From Ructibacterium gallinarum (GTDB lineage Bacteria > Bacillota > Clostridia > Monoglobales > Monoglobaceae): a stretch of DNA of 54,584 bases. The translations under genes were made by a program, and so were the position numbers. Under the pieces are notes generated by a model, which worked only from the letters and a program-made list of their open reading frames with translations, searched no databases and was not told the origin of the DNA. Below, in pieces: positions 16,335 to 25,576 of the stretch (its first letter is position 1; every line of letters starts with the position of its first letter). The DNA is taken from contig NZ_JADCKB010000022.1 in NCBI RefSeq assembly GCF_014982785.1, forward strand, positions 1-54,584. The letters are read 5' to 3'.

Positions 16335-17999
16335 ATGGCGGAAGAGAATAACAATGCTGCAGTTGACGTGCTTGCAAAGAGCGCGCATGCAGCAAATCAG
16401 ATAAAAGGGGCGGTAAAAGCCGGAAAAGCGATAGCCGGCGCTGCAAAAGGTGCGGCAGCCGGAGGTCCGTATGGGGCAATCGCCGGATTTGCATGGGAAA
16501 ACAGAAAAACAATCGGGAAAATAATGGCGGCTGGAGCATTTGTTTTGGCAATTCCGGTTTTATTTATCCTTATGCTTCCCAGTCTTGTTTTTGGAGATTT
16601 AAGTTCAACTGCCGCCACTGACGTTATGAACAATGATGCGGCAATTATAGCAAATGTGGAATGCGCGCAGACAACGGTGAACGACTGTATCGGACAAGCA
16701 CACGCAGACGTGCTTGTGCGTATCAATAAAGCGATTTCTGCCCAGCCGGAAGGGTCTTCCTCGCGCATAGAGGACAGTTTTACAGGCGGGATTCTCATGG
16801 ATACCAATATGCTCATATCCCAATATTGTGCATCAAAGGATATGTGGAACGAGATTAATATAAATGATCTGAAGCAAGTGATAAACAATCATAAAAACGA
16901 GCTTTTTACATATTCGGTAACAACAAATACAGAAAAAGACGGGGAACAGTCAGTTACGGTGTATACCTATACCGTACAGTATGTTGGCGGAGAAAAGTTT
17001 AAAGAAATATTTAAACTGGATGAACAGAAGGAGCAGTTGTCGCAAAGCTACGCCGAAAATCTGTCAACCTTCTTGTACGGCAGCGCATTAGCGGCCGGTA
17101 CGGCGGCTGTATCGGCAGATGTAGAGAGATATTCGGATAAAATCAATGCTTACGCTCAACAGTATGGTATCCCTTCATTCGTTGCTGTAATTAAATGTGT
17201 GATGATGGCTGAATCCGGCGGCCGAGGAACGGACGTCATGCAGTGCAGCGAGTGTCCGTACAACGAAAGGTTCTCGAAGGCCCCTAACTCTATTACCGAT
17301 GTCGATTACTCCATAGAAGTGGGTATCAAATATTTCGCTGAATGCCTGAAGCAAGCAGGATGCACCTTGCCGGGCGATATGCCAAGACTCAGTCTTGCGC
17401 TGCAGGGGTATAATTATGGCAATGGTTACATCGGCTGGGCGCAGAAAAATTATGGCGGCTATTCGCAGGCAAACGCACAGGAGTTTTCAAATATGATGAA
17501 AGCAAAGCTTGGGTGGACGGGATATGGCAACCCCAATTATGTATCAGCGGTATTGAAGTATTACCTGGACACATCAACATCGGGCGGTGGAAGCGATGGC
17601 TGGGGCAGCCCGTTCCCGGGAAAGGATTGGAAAAGCGTTGTTACATCGGAGTTTGGATATCGCATTGATCCGGTGACCGGAGCAAAAGTAGCATTCCATG
17701 CGGGGATAGATATCGGATTTCCGTCAGGAACCATAATATCTGCCGTAAAAGAAGGGACGGTTGAAGCGGCCAATTATTACACGGCCGGGTATGGGTATCA
17801 TGTGATTATCAATCACGGCGGGGGTTATAAAACATTGTACGGACATTGCAGTACTCTGCTGGTGCATGTAGGCGATAGGGTGACAAAGGGACAGGCGATT
17901 GCCAAGGTAGGCAGTACAGGAAAATCCACAGGACCACATCTGCATTTGAATGTTTATGTGAATGGGGAAACACAAAATCCAAGGAATTATATTAACTGA
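16335..17999 (+). CDS. VirB1-like bifunctional cell-wall hydrolase (lysozyme-like + M23 peptidase)
   Basis: 554 aa. A cytoplasmic Ala-rich N-terminus is followed by one transmembrane helix (about 62-85) and an extracellular spacer. A lysozyme-like SLT domain covers about 265-410 (VIKCVMMAESGGRG with the candidate catalytic Glu near 287; ALQGYNYGNGYIGWA). An M23 endopeptidase domain covers about 430-550 (SEFGYRIDPVTG, HAGIDIGFP with the zinc-binding His and Asp, YGHCS, GPHLHL). This is the architecture of CwlT/Tn916 Orf14-type hydrolases that open peptidoglycan for the conjugation machine. It lies directly upstream of the VirB4 gene. Confidence 0.92.
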   Translation: MAEENNNAAVDVLAKSAHAANQIKGAVKAGKAIAGAAKGAAAGGPYGAIAGFAWENRKTIGKIMAAGAFVLAIPVLFILMLPSLVFGDLSSTAATDVMNNDAAIIANVECAQTTVNDCIGQAHADVLVRINKAISAQPEGSSSRIEDSFTGGILMDTNMLISQYCASKDMWNEININDLKQVINNHKNELFTYSVTTNTEKDGEQSVTVYTYTVQYVGGEKFKEIFKLDEQKEQLSQSYAENLSTFLYGSALAAGTAAVSADVERYSDKINAYAQQYGIPSFVAVIKCVMMAESGGRGTDVMQCSECPYNERFSKAPNSITDVDYSIEVGIKYFAECLKQAGCTLPGDMPRLSLALQGYNYGNGYIGWAQKNYGGYSQANAQEFSNMMKAKLGWTGYGNPNYVSAVLKYYLDTSTSGGGSDGWGSPFPGKDWKSVVTSEFGYRIDPVTGAKVAFHAGIDIGFPSGTIISAVKEGTVEAANYYTAGYGYHVIINHGGGYKTLYGHCSTLLVHVGDRVTKGQAIAKVGSTGKSTGPHLHLNVYVNGETQNPRNYIN

Positions 18000-18040
18000 T
18001 TATGTTGGATTGCATTTGCAGCCGGAGAAAGGAGGAGAAA

Positions 18041-20929
18041 ATGAGTAAGCGCGAACGCGAGGAACTTGACATGTATGTAATACCGCCTAACTTTGTGGAA
18101 GGCGGAAAGATATTCGGCGGAATGTTTCGGCTGCGGAATGCGATAGAAGCCGGGGCGCTTGGCGGCGGGTGTGCACTTCTTGTTTTTCGCCTGCCGGTAT
18201 CCCTGACAGCGAAGATTATTATTCTCTGTGTTACAGCGCTTCCGCTTGCCATCTTTGGATTGATAGGTATTGAGGGTAACAGCCTGACAGAGTTTGTCAT
18301 GAATGTCGCTAAATTTGTTAGAAACAGGCGGACATTGTGCCGCAGCGATATAGAGGATTTTGATGGAGTGAGCCGCATGAGGTTAAAAATCAAGAAAATG
18401 AAAGCGCTTGATTGTACTCTGGGAAAAGTAATGGATTATCAGAGAAGGCAAAAAGTCAGAAAGTACCAAAAGCGCCGAGAGCGGGCAAAGCAAGAAAGCC
18501 GCCCGAAAAATCCGATAGATATAGAGAGTTATTTGCCGATAGATAAGATAGAAAACGGAGTTGTTTTTACGAAAGACGGCAGGTATCTCAAAATCCTTGA
18601 AATTGAGCCAATCAATTTTCTGCTTCGAAGTGCGCGGGAACAGCGCAATATTATTTACGCGTTTGTGAGTTATTTGAAGGTCGCGCCGGTAAAATTGCAG
18701 TTTAAGGTGCTTACGAAAAAAGCGGATTTGAATAAACATCTGAGCCGGATCAACAAAGAAATCCGCCTGGAGACAAATGAAAAGTGCAAAATGCAGCAGA
18801 TTGATTATATCAGGTTTATCAAACAAATCGGGCTGAGAGAAGCGGTGTCGCGCCGCTTTTTTTTAATATACGAATACGAGCCGTATATGCCCAATCGCAG
18901 AGGCGATATGAATGAAGTATACAGTGTTTTAAAAACAGCGGAAAGAAGCGCAAAGAATTATTTGTTCCAATGCGGGAACGAGGTGATAGAGCATGAAGAT
19001 GAGAACGAGTTTCTAACAGATGTGGTTTACAATGTTCTGAACCGCGCTTCTGAGCACTCATTAGAGGAACGGGCGGAGGAGGTTGTGAGAAGATATCAAA
19101 CGGAAGGAAAAGACATTGAAACAGCACACATTAATGAGTTCATTGCGCCGGAACGGATAGACTTTTCGCACATGGACTACATTGAAATTGACGGATTATT
19201 TCTCACCTATCTGTACATACCGTCCGATGGGTATAAATCGCATGTGGCGGCCGGGTGGCTTTCGCTTTTGGTAAATGCCGGCGAAGGAATTGATGTTGAT
19301 TTATTTGTTTCAAAACAGCCAAAGGATAAGGTGCAGTTTAAGCTTGGGCAGCAGATACGCATTAACCGTTCCAAAATTAAAGAAGCGTCAGATACCAATA
19401 CGGATTTTGACGATCTGGAGGGCGCAATCCGGTCCGGTTATTTTCTGAAAGACGGGCTTGCAAACAACGAGGATTTCTATTACATGAATGTGCTCGTCAC
19501 GATTACGGCAAAAAACGTAATAGAGCTTGCGTGGCGTGTGAATGAAATGAAAAAGCTGCTCATTTCGCGGGATATTACCATCAAGACCTGTAACTTTTTG
19601 CAGGAGCAGGCGTTTCGGACGTCCCTGCCGCTGCTGCATCCGGAAAAGAAGCTATATGAGAAATCCAAACGCAACGCGCTGACAACGGGAGTTGCAAGCT
19701 GCTACCCGTTTACCAGCTTTGAAATTTCCGATGATAACGGAATCCTGCTTGGTGTAAACAAACATAACAATTCTCTGGTCATTGTGGATATTTTCAATTC
19801 AAAGAAATATAAGAATGCAAACATGGCCATTCTGGGAACCTCCGGCGCAGGGAAAACGTTCTTGCTCCAGCTGATGGCGCTGCGAATGCGGCGTAAAAAT
19901 ATACAGGTGTTTATCCTCGCACCGCTGAAAGGCCATGAGTTTTACCGCGCGGCAAAGAATATCGGCGGAGAAGTAATTCAGATATCGCCGGCATCCACAA
20001 ATTGTATTAACGTCATGGAAATTCGCAGGATTGACAACACAGCAAACGAATTGCTTGACGGACCGGAACTGAATAAATCGCTTCTTGCAGCCAAAATACA
20101 AAGGCTGCATATTTTCTTTTCGCTGCTGATTCCGGACATGAGTTACGAGGAAAAGCAGCTTTTGGATGAAGCGATGGTGGAAACCTATGCGGAAAAGGGA
20201 ATTACGCATCAGAACGAATCGTTGGAGGATGGAACCGGCGGATATGTCGAGATGCCTGTACTTGGCGATTTACATGCAGTGCTTTTGAAAAAGACGGAAA
20301 CCAGACGGCTTGCCAATATATTAAACCGATTGGTAAACGGCAGCGCCAAGACGTTTAATCAGCAAACCAATGTGAATCTGGATAATAAGTATACGGTGCT
20401 GGATATCTCTGAATTATCCGGCGATCTGCTTACGGTGGGAATGTTTGTCGGCCTTGATTATATGTGGGACAAAGCGAAGGAGGACAGAACAAAGGAGAAA
20501 GCGATATTTCTGGACGAGCTTTGGCAGTTGATTGGCGCTTCCTCCAACAAGCAGGCGGCGGAATTTGTTTTGGAAATATTTAAGATTATTAGGGGTTACG
20601 GAGGAAGCGCAATCTGTGCAACCCAGGATTTAAACGACTTTTTTGCATTAGAAGACGGAAAATATGGCAAAGGGATTATCAACGTATCCAAGACAAAGAT
20701 TATATTAAATCTGGAAGAGGATGAAGCGGCAAGGGTGCAGGATATATTAAAGCTTTCCGATACCGAACTGATGAATATTACGCATTTTGAGAGAGGCAAC
20801 GGTCTTATCTCAACCAATAACAACAATGTCACTGTGGAGTTCCGCGCCAGCAATTTGGAGCAAGAACAGATTACAACGGATCGGGCGGAGCTGCAGGCGA
20901 TAATAGATAAAAAACGCAATAAGACGTAA
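18041..20929 (+). CDS. virB4: VirB3-VirB4 fusion T4SS ATPase
   Basis: 962 aa from ATG 18041 after AAAGGAGGAG. The N-terminal about 120 residues have a short PrgI/VirB3-like pattern (YVIPPNFVEGGKIFGG, then two hydrophobic helices at about 35-85). The VirB4 N-terminal domain follows. The ATPase domain has Walker A GTSGAGKT (about 599-606), Walker B AIFLDELWQLI (about 820-830) and a Q-containing motif (ICATQDLNDF). VirB4 powers assembly of and transport through the conjugative channel at the cytoplasmic membrane. Full-length and apparently intact. Confidence 0.93.
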   Translation: MSKREREELDMYVIPPNFVEGGKIFGGMFRLRNAIEAGALGGGCALLVFRLPVSLTAKIIILCVTALPLAIFGLIGIEGNSLTEFVMNVAKFVRNRRTLCRSDIEDFDGVSRMRLKIKKMKALDCTLGKVMDYQRRQKVRKYQKRRERAKQESRPKNPIDIESYLPIDKIENGVVFTKDGRYLKILEIEPINFLLRSAREQRNIIYAFVSYLKVAPVKLQFKVLTKKADLNKHLSRINKEIRLETNEKCKMQQIDYIRFIKQIGLREAVSRRFFLIYEYEPYMPNRRGDMNEVYSVLKTAERSAKNYLFQCGNEVIEHEDENEFLTDVVYNVLNRASEHSLEERAEEVVRRYQTEGKDIETAHINEFIAPERIDFSHMDYIEIDGLFLTYLYIPSDGYKSHVAAGWLSLLVNAGEGIDVDLFVSKQPKDKVQFKLGQQIRINRSKIKEASDTNTDFDDLEGAIRSGYFLKDGLANNEDFYYMNVLVTITAKNVIELAWRVNEMKKLLISRDITIKTCNFLQEQAFRTSLPLLHPEKKLYEKSKRNALTTGVASCYPFTSFEISDDNGILLGVNKHNNSLVIVDIFNSKKYKNANMAILGTSGAGKTFLLQLMALRMRRKNIQVFILAPLKGHEFYRAAKNIGGEVIQISPASTNCINVMEIRRIDNTANELLDGPELNKSLLAAKIQRLHIFFSLLIPDMSYEEKQLLDEAMVETYAEKGITHQNESLEDGTGGYVEMPVLGDLHAVLLKKTETRRLANILNRLVNGSAKTFNQQTNVNLDNKYTVLDISELSGDLLTVGMFVGLDYMWDKAKEDRTKEKAIFLDELWQLIGASSNKQAAEFVLEIFKIIRGYGGSAICATQDLNDFFALEDGKYGKGIINVSKTKIILNLEEDEAARVQDILKLSDTELMNITHFERGNGLISTNNNNVTVEFRASNLEQEQITTDRAELQAIIDKKRNKT

Positions 20930-21016
20930 TAATGCGTATGGATGAGGTGAAGAAATAAAAACATTGTTTCGAAAAACGCAGTAATGCGCAGTAATACGCG
21001 GGAGAGGTGAAAATGA

Positions 21017-21544
21017 TTGAGGACAAGAGAGGCGGTTATACAGGATGCAAAGGAACTGCTGGAGATTATTACAACATATAAGGTTTTGAAGCTGGAACAG
21101 CTTATCAGAGTAATGGGGGATAAGGATAAGGCGGCAAAACAGTCTGTAATCCGGCTTTTGGAAAGAGAAGACAGGCTTTTTATTCACGACAGTATGGTGT
21201 CGGCAGAAGAAAAATGGAGTAAAAGCTTTGACCGGGGGATGATTGCAGCATTTTGGGTGCTGCTTGATTTTTGGCAGGAGGTGTTGTATCACACCATAGC
21301 CGGGTTCCCGGCAAAGATCGAGTTTATAACGCCAAATGACGCCTATGATATCATCATTGCGGAGCAAGGGATGGAGCATGTACTCAGTACATTCTTTCAT
21401 AAACAACGGGATGATGCAGTCAGGCATTTGGTTGTGGTAGAGAATATGGAACAGATGTATCGCCTTTTCTGCCCGGGTATTGTGTTTTGTATGGTAGAAG
21501 ACAGCGGCAGCGTCAGTTATTATCAGGAGACAGAGGAGGGATAA
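21017..21544 (+). CDS. DUF5697-like conserved protein of conjugative elements
   Basis: 175 aa from TTG 21017, 7 nt after GGAGAGGTG at 21001-21009. The N-terminal about 55 residues are predicted helical with a winged-helix flavour (LEQLIRVMG...AKQSVIRLLEREDRLFI). The rest is mixed alpha/beta with EFITPNDAYDIII. The layout resembles DUF5697 proteins found next to VirB4/VirD4 genes in clostridial ICEs. No catalytic motif seen. Context suggests a transfer-accessory or DNA-processing role, but this is inference. Confidence 0.5.
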   Translation: MRTREAVIQDAKELLEIITTYKVLKLEQLIRVMGDKDKAAKQSVIRLLEREDRLFIHDSMVSAEEKWSKSFDRGMIAAFWVLLDFWQEVLYHTIAGFPAKIEFITPNDAYDIIIAEQGMEHVLSTFFHKQRDDAVRHLVVVENMEQMYRLFCPGIVFCMVEDSGSVSYYQETEEG

Positions 21545-21666
21545 CGTGAAAAACATCACGTTAATCCGCTCCGCGAGGAATGATGCGCCGCCGAAATTTT
21601 CGTGCCGTACGGCACGAAACGGCGATGCGCTAATCGCCACTCTACGCCTTATCCGCCCGCGATAAG
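21543..21666. repeat. Cluster of inverted repeats between transfer genes
   Basis: A GC-rich gap of about 165 nt with four consecutive dyads: AACGTGA/TCACGTT (21543-21549, 21556-21562), a perfect 22-bp palindrome (21598-21619, core CGTGCCGTACGGCACG), GGCGAT/ATCGCC (21621-21626, 21633-21638), and CTTATC/GATAAG (21648-21653, 21661-21666). No T-tract follows, so this is not a simple terminator. It could be a regulatory site, a REP-like element, a structured RNA or an origin of transfer. Confidence 0.6.
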
Positions 21667-21710
21667 GTATCGTTGATATTATTTAATTACTATTTGCGGG
21701 CAGAAAGGCT

Positions 21711-22379
21711 ATGGCGATTAATGTGTGCAATGAAAATGAGCAAGAAAAAATGCTGAAAAGCATTACCAAACAGCTTTGTGAGCTGCTGGTTATCAGCAAG
21801 AATATGGAACAGGTAAATGGCTGTACCGACGAGGTGGCTTTAGGGAGGCTCGTAAATGATTTCATTGCGAAATGTGAAAAGATTACTTGCTATGCAAGAA
21901 ACTTTGCGATTCGTTCATTTTTGGCGCCGTCGGAAATGCTCTTGAGCAATGCGGCGCAGATACAAGGAATTAAAGTGAGGAAGAATGGCGAGATTTTGGA
22001 GATTGAAATGCCGTTTTTGCTGCCCAAAAAGCTGCATAAAAACAGTAAGTTTATCTGCGATCCTTTGTATTATGTGCTGACGGAAGTTTCTGAAACCATT
22101 GAACTCAAGGTGGAGGAAAGGGCCGTTGTCTGCTTTGTACATATTTATGATAAAACAGATAAGCATGTTCGCCCTCGTGATTATGATAATGTAGAAGCAA
22201 AGCGAGTGTTGGATATTGTCGCGTTGTTTGCACTGCGGGACGACGGCGCGGAGTTCTGTGATATTGTGAACAGCATGGAGTATGGAGACGAAAACAAAAC
22301 CTGTATCTTTGTTATGCCCGAGCGGTGTTATTTTCGGTGGAAATTTGACCGGGGAAAACAGGTGGAAAACGGCCGATAA
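21711..22379 (+). CDS. DUF6100-like conserved protein
   Basis: 222 aa, soluble. The N-terminal helical half has INVCNENEQEKMLKSITKQL and LLVISKNMEQVNGC. The C-terminal beta-rich half has ILEIEMPFLLPKKL and VCFVHIYDKTDKHVRPRDYDNVEAKRVLDIVALF. It resembles the DUF6100 family seen on Firmicutes mobile elements. No catalytic motif recognised. It lies after the inverted-repeat cluster and before a winged-helix protein and VirD4, so it is part of the transfer operon. Confidence 0.5.
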   Translation: MAINVCNENEQEKMLKSITKQLCELLVISKNMEQVNGCTDEVALGRLVNDFIAKCEKITCYARNFAIRSFLAPSEMLLSNAAQIQGIKVRKNGEILEIEMPFLLPKKLHKNSKFICDPLYYVLTEVSETIELKVEERAVVCFVHIYDKTDKHVRPRDYDNVEAKRVLDIVALFALRDDGAEFCDIVNSMEYGDENKTCIFVMPERCYFRWKFDRGKQVENGR

Positions 22380-22528
22380 AAGTTCGGCAGAAATCAGTGG
22401 CTTTTCCAAGGTGAAAATGCAGATGTGCAAACCTTTACGGAATCAGCGAAGAATGCAGATTTTGAGGGCAGATTTTACCGAAGTTAAGAAGAGTTCGGTC
22501 AAAAAACAGCTCGGGAGGAGATGTCGCA

Positions 22529-23644
22529 ATGAGCAAAAAATGCAGTGCGGTAAAAAGGGAGATTTTAGAAATAATTGCTGCATCCGGAGAGGTATACAGA
22601 CAGGATTTGATGTATGTTTCCCGATATGCCGCAAATTATATCCGTCAGATTTTGAGTGAACTTCGGGCAGACAATTTGATAAAAGAATCCGTGTTTAACA
22701 ACTGCCGTACCGTACGGCTTACCAACATCGGGAAAAAGTATCTGCTGCAGATGGCTTTGGATAGATATGAAAGGTATCTGTCAGGGACAGCGGAAACAAA
22801 CAAGCTAAGGTGCGAGCCGCAGCGGCGGGAACGAAACCTGAAAATGGCGCAGATTATTATATTGCTCCGGCAGACAAATGGAAAAATATTTCCGGATGAA
22901 AAACGACTGCTCTATAAGCATACTGTGCCCCCCGCAGACAAAGCAGACAATATACAGGCAGAATTCTATACCTCGACAGAATTAAAAGAGCTTTTTGCTG
23001 ACTTTAACAAATCAAGAGGTTCGCGGGCAATGGGTATTTTGATTACAGCCTCTTGCTTGTATATTGTGTATCATACCGGAAAGGAACCAATGAAATGGCA
23101 GGAATCAACGGAATTAAAGTTCAGAATTACTGTGGAACATGAAATTGTGAGAAAAGTGTTCCGTAATCAAAAGGAATTGAAATGGCTGGTGATTGGGAAC
23201 AGCGCCGAGGTTCCGGATAAATTGGTGCAGCAGAGTGGCGCGGGGAAAATAAAGTACATGAACATTTCGGATAACAATTTAGAAAAGCATTATGTGGAGT
23301 TCCGGCGTGGATCTCTTCCTGTCATGCGACTAATTGCTGATGACTTGCTCTGCGAAAAAGTCAGAGGTTACATAAGGCAGAGCTTCGGAATTTGGCAGAG
23401 CGGCAGCGGACAGTTTTGTGAAACAGACGAGGACGGAACACCTGTGTTTATTGCATTGGATTTTAATATGCAGCGCGTGCATCGTTTTGCCGCATACCTG
23501 TGCGTAAACAATAAGAAGGGGCGAATGATTTGTTTTGATTTTCAAGAGCAGTATTTGCAGCTGTGCCGTGGAGCGCTGATGGATGTTTACACAATAGACA
23601 GCCGAAAATATGAAGAGGGGATACTGTATGAAAAAAGCAATTAA
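22529..23644 (+). CDS. Winged-helix protein preceding VirD4 (replication-relaxation-like)
   Basis: 371 aa. The ATG follows GGGAGGAG. Residues about 5-75 form a clear winged helix-turn-helix (REILEIIAASGEVYRQDLMYVS...YIRQILSELRADNLIKE...RLTNIGKKYL). The rest is mixed alpha/beta without an obvious active site. N-terminal wHTH proteins of this size next to the coupling protein are reminiscent of the replication-relaxation family (PF13814), but I cannot confirm membership. Its 3' end overlaps the VirD4 gene by 17 nt. It may link DNA substrate to the coupling protein. Confidence 0.5.
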   Translation: MSKKCSAVKREILEIIAASGEVYRQDLMYVSRYAANYIRQILSELRADNLIKESVFNNCRTVRLTNIGKKYLLQMALDRYERYLSGTAETNKLRCEPQRRERNLKMAQIIILLRQTNGKIFPDEKRLLYKHTVPPADKADNIQAEFYTSTELKELFADFNKSRGSRAMGILITASCLYIVYHTGKEPMKWQESTELKFRITVEHEIVRKVFRNQKELKWLVIGNSAEVPDKLVQQSGAGKIKYMNISDNNLEKHYVEFRRGSLPVMRLIADDLLCEKVRGYIRQSFGIWQSGSGQFCETDEDGTPVFIALDFNMQRVHRFAAYLCVNNKKGRMICFDFQEQYLQLCRGALMDVYTIDSRKYEEGILYEKSN

Positions 23645-25559
23645 AATATTGATTTCCGTTATTCCGTTGTTGACCGCCTTGCTGTATGGCGGCGGAATTG
23701 CGGCGCAGTTTTTCAGGAACTATAGCGTTTGGCAGCGCGGCGGCGGAGTGATAGGCGGTGAAAGCAGTCCGGAGTTCCCGAGTATTGCAATTTCCGAGGT
23801 GTTGACAGCGTTGTTTTCCTATCCTTATGGATTGATAGGATTGGGACTTTGCGTTGCTGTATTTGGAATCTTGATTTTCATGACAATGCACATGGGCGAC
23901 GGGGATCATAACTGCAGAGACCGGGAGCGCAACTTTGACTATTCCGATAAAGGAACCTACGGGACGTCCGGCTTTATGTCGGAGCAGGAAATGCGGGAGG
24001 TATTTGAAGTAGACTCTGTTCGGAATAACGATGGAATCCTATTGGGTCTGTATCACAATAAGCCGTTGTTTTTGCCGCACGATACCTTCATGAATCGGAA
24101 TATTGCGGTGTTTGGCGCTTCGGGTTCCATGAAGTCCAGAGCCTTCGTCCGTAACTATATTTTTCAGGCAGTCAGGAGGGGAGAGAGTTTGGTGATTACC
24201 GACCCGAAGTCGGAGATTTATGAGGATATGTCGGAGTACTTAAAGAATGAGGGATATGATGTAAAGGTTTTTAATCTCATTTCTCCGCAAAACAGCGACA
24301 GCTGGAACTGCATCGCGGATATTGACGGCGATGACTTAATGGCGCAAACTTTTACGGATGTGGTCATTCGCAACACCACTGTCGGTAAGGGTGATGAGTT
24401 CTGGGACAGTGCATCGGTAAATCTGTTGAAAGCTCTCGTTTTGTATGTTTCAATCGAATTTGATGCAGAAAATTGTAATATGGGCGAGGCATACAAGCTG
24501 ATTTCATTAAAATCGGCGGACGAGCTTGACGCCATGTTTTCCATACTTGATTACAAACATCCGGCATATGCGCCGTATAATATTTTCAAACAAGCTTCGG
24601 AAAATGTGCGTTCCGGCATTATCATCGGACTTGGCGCCCGGCTTCAGGTATTCCAAAACAAGATGATTCGGAATATTACCGCGTATAATGAAATCAATCT
24701 TGTCGATGCGGGAAAGAGAAAATCCGCTTATTTCTGTATTACTTCTGATCAGGAAAGCGCTTTTGATTTTCTTGCTTCCCTGTTTTTTTCGTTTTTATTT
24801 ATCCGCCTTGTGCGGTATGCGGATAATCACTGCGACGGCGGAAGGCTTACTGTGCCGGTGAATATGGTCTTAGATGAATTTCCGAATATCGGAGTGATTC
24901 CGGACATTACCAAAAAGATAAGCACTGTGCGAAGCAGGGCAATCAATATCTCGGTCATCTTCCAAAACCTTGCACAGCTTCAGAACAGATATCCGTTCGG
25001 TGCGTGGGAGGAAATCCTCGGCGGATGCGATACCATGTGCTTTTTGGGCTGCACCGATTCTACTACGGCGCGGTATATCAGCGATCGATCGGGAGAGGTG
25101 ACGGTAGCGGTTGCCAGCAAAACAAAGCAGCTCAATACCTGGCGGGTATCGGATTATACACCTGAGTATCGCGAGGCAAGGTCAATCGGTAAGCGCAAGC
25201 TGCTGACGCCAGATGAAGTACTGCGGCTGCCGATTACCGATGCGTTAATTCTGATGCGCGGGCAAAAGACGCTGAAGGTGCAGAAATACGATTATACCCT
25301 GCACCCATATGCCAAAAAGCTGATACCAAATAAGGCGTCAGCACATGTTCCTGATTGGCGAAAAACCCTGGAGACCCAAGGGGATATTGACAGCAGGGCG
25401 GGAGAAGAGGCGTCGCCGGCAAGGATTGCCCTGGGGAGAGGCAATGCTGTTCCCAAGCAAAAACCACCGACGGCAGAGACAGCACGGAAGGGAGGTGACG
25501 CCAATGTTTCAGCCCCGAAATTTACCAAAGTAACAAAGAATGTATTAAAAATTAAGTAA
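23628..25559 (+). CDS. virD4: VirD4/TraG-type conjugative coupling protein
   Basis: 643 aa from ATG 23628 after a GAGGGG-type site, overlapping the previous gene. Two N-terminal transmembrane helices (about 5-28 and 68-92). Walker A is FGASGSMKSRAFV (about 162-174). This variant has Met where most P-loops have Gly, a form I recall from clostridial VirD4 proteins, so probably functional. DPKSEIYEDMSEYL follows, and Walker B is NMVLDEFPNIG (about 412-422). The SVIFQNLAQLQNRYP region and CTDSTTARYISDRSG are typical of TraG/VirD4. The C-terminal 60 residues are low complexity. It would recruit the relaxosome to the T4SS at the membrane. Confidence 0.93.
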   Translation: MKKAIKILISVIPLLTALLYGGGIAAQFFRNYSVWQRGGGVIGGESSPEFPSIAISEVLTALFSYPYGLIGLGLCVAVFGILIFMTMHMGDGDHNCRDRERNFDYSDKGTYGTSGFMSEQEMREVFEVDSVRNNDGILLGLYHNKPLFLPHDTFMNRNIAVFGASGSMKSRAFVRNYIFQAVRRGESLVITDPKSEIYEDMSEYLKNEGYDVKVFNLISPQNSDSWNCIADIDGDDLMAQTFTDVVIRNTTVGKGDEFWDSASVNLLKALVLYVSIEFDAENCNMGEAYKLISLKSADELDAMFSILDYKHPAYAPYNIFKQASENVRSGIIIGLGARLQVFQNKMIRNITAYNEINLVDAGKRKSAYFCITSDQESAFDFLASLFFSFLFIRLVRYADNHCDGGRLTVPVNMVLDEFPNIGVIPDITKKISTVRSRAINISVIFQNLAQLQNRYPFGAWEEILGGCDTMCFLGCTDSTTARYISDRSGEVTVAVASKTKQLNTWRVSDYTPEYREARSIGKRKLLTPDEVLRLPITDALILMRGQKTLKVQKYDYTLHPYAKKLIPNKASAHVPDWRKTLETQGDIDSRAGEEASPARIALGRGNAVPKQKPPTAETARKGGDANVSAPKFTKVTKNVLKIK

Positions 25560-25576
25560 CAGAGGAGGAAAAGCGT

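Noticed and set aside
15916-16551. 211-codon minus-strand ORF overlapping the T4SS genes
   Set aside because: A shadow of the Gly/Ala-rich + strand coding sequence with low-complexity Leu/Pro/Ser composition and no start signals.
20976-21000. Repeated GCAGTAATGC/GCAGTAATAC before the gene at 21017
   Set aside because: Short near-tandem repeat with no clear partner elsewhere; similar ACGCATTATTGCG at 27309 is too short to support a shared operator.
20810-21640. 276-codon minus-strand ORF over the VirB4 end and the DUF5697-like gene
   Set aside because: Antisense to two + strand genes with proper start sites; its product is Cys/His/Ile-rich and unlike any protein.
23628-25559. VirD4 as inactive because its Walker A has Met before Lys
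   Set aside because: The GASGSMKS variant is, as far as I recall, usual in clostridial VirD4 homologues and all other motifs are intact, so no loss of function is claimed.
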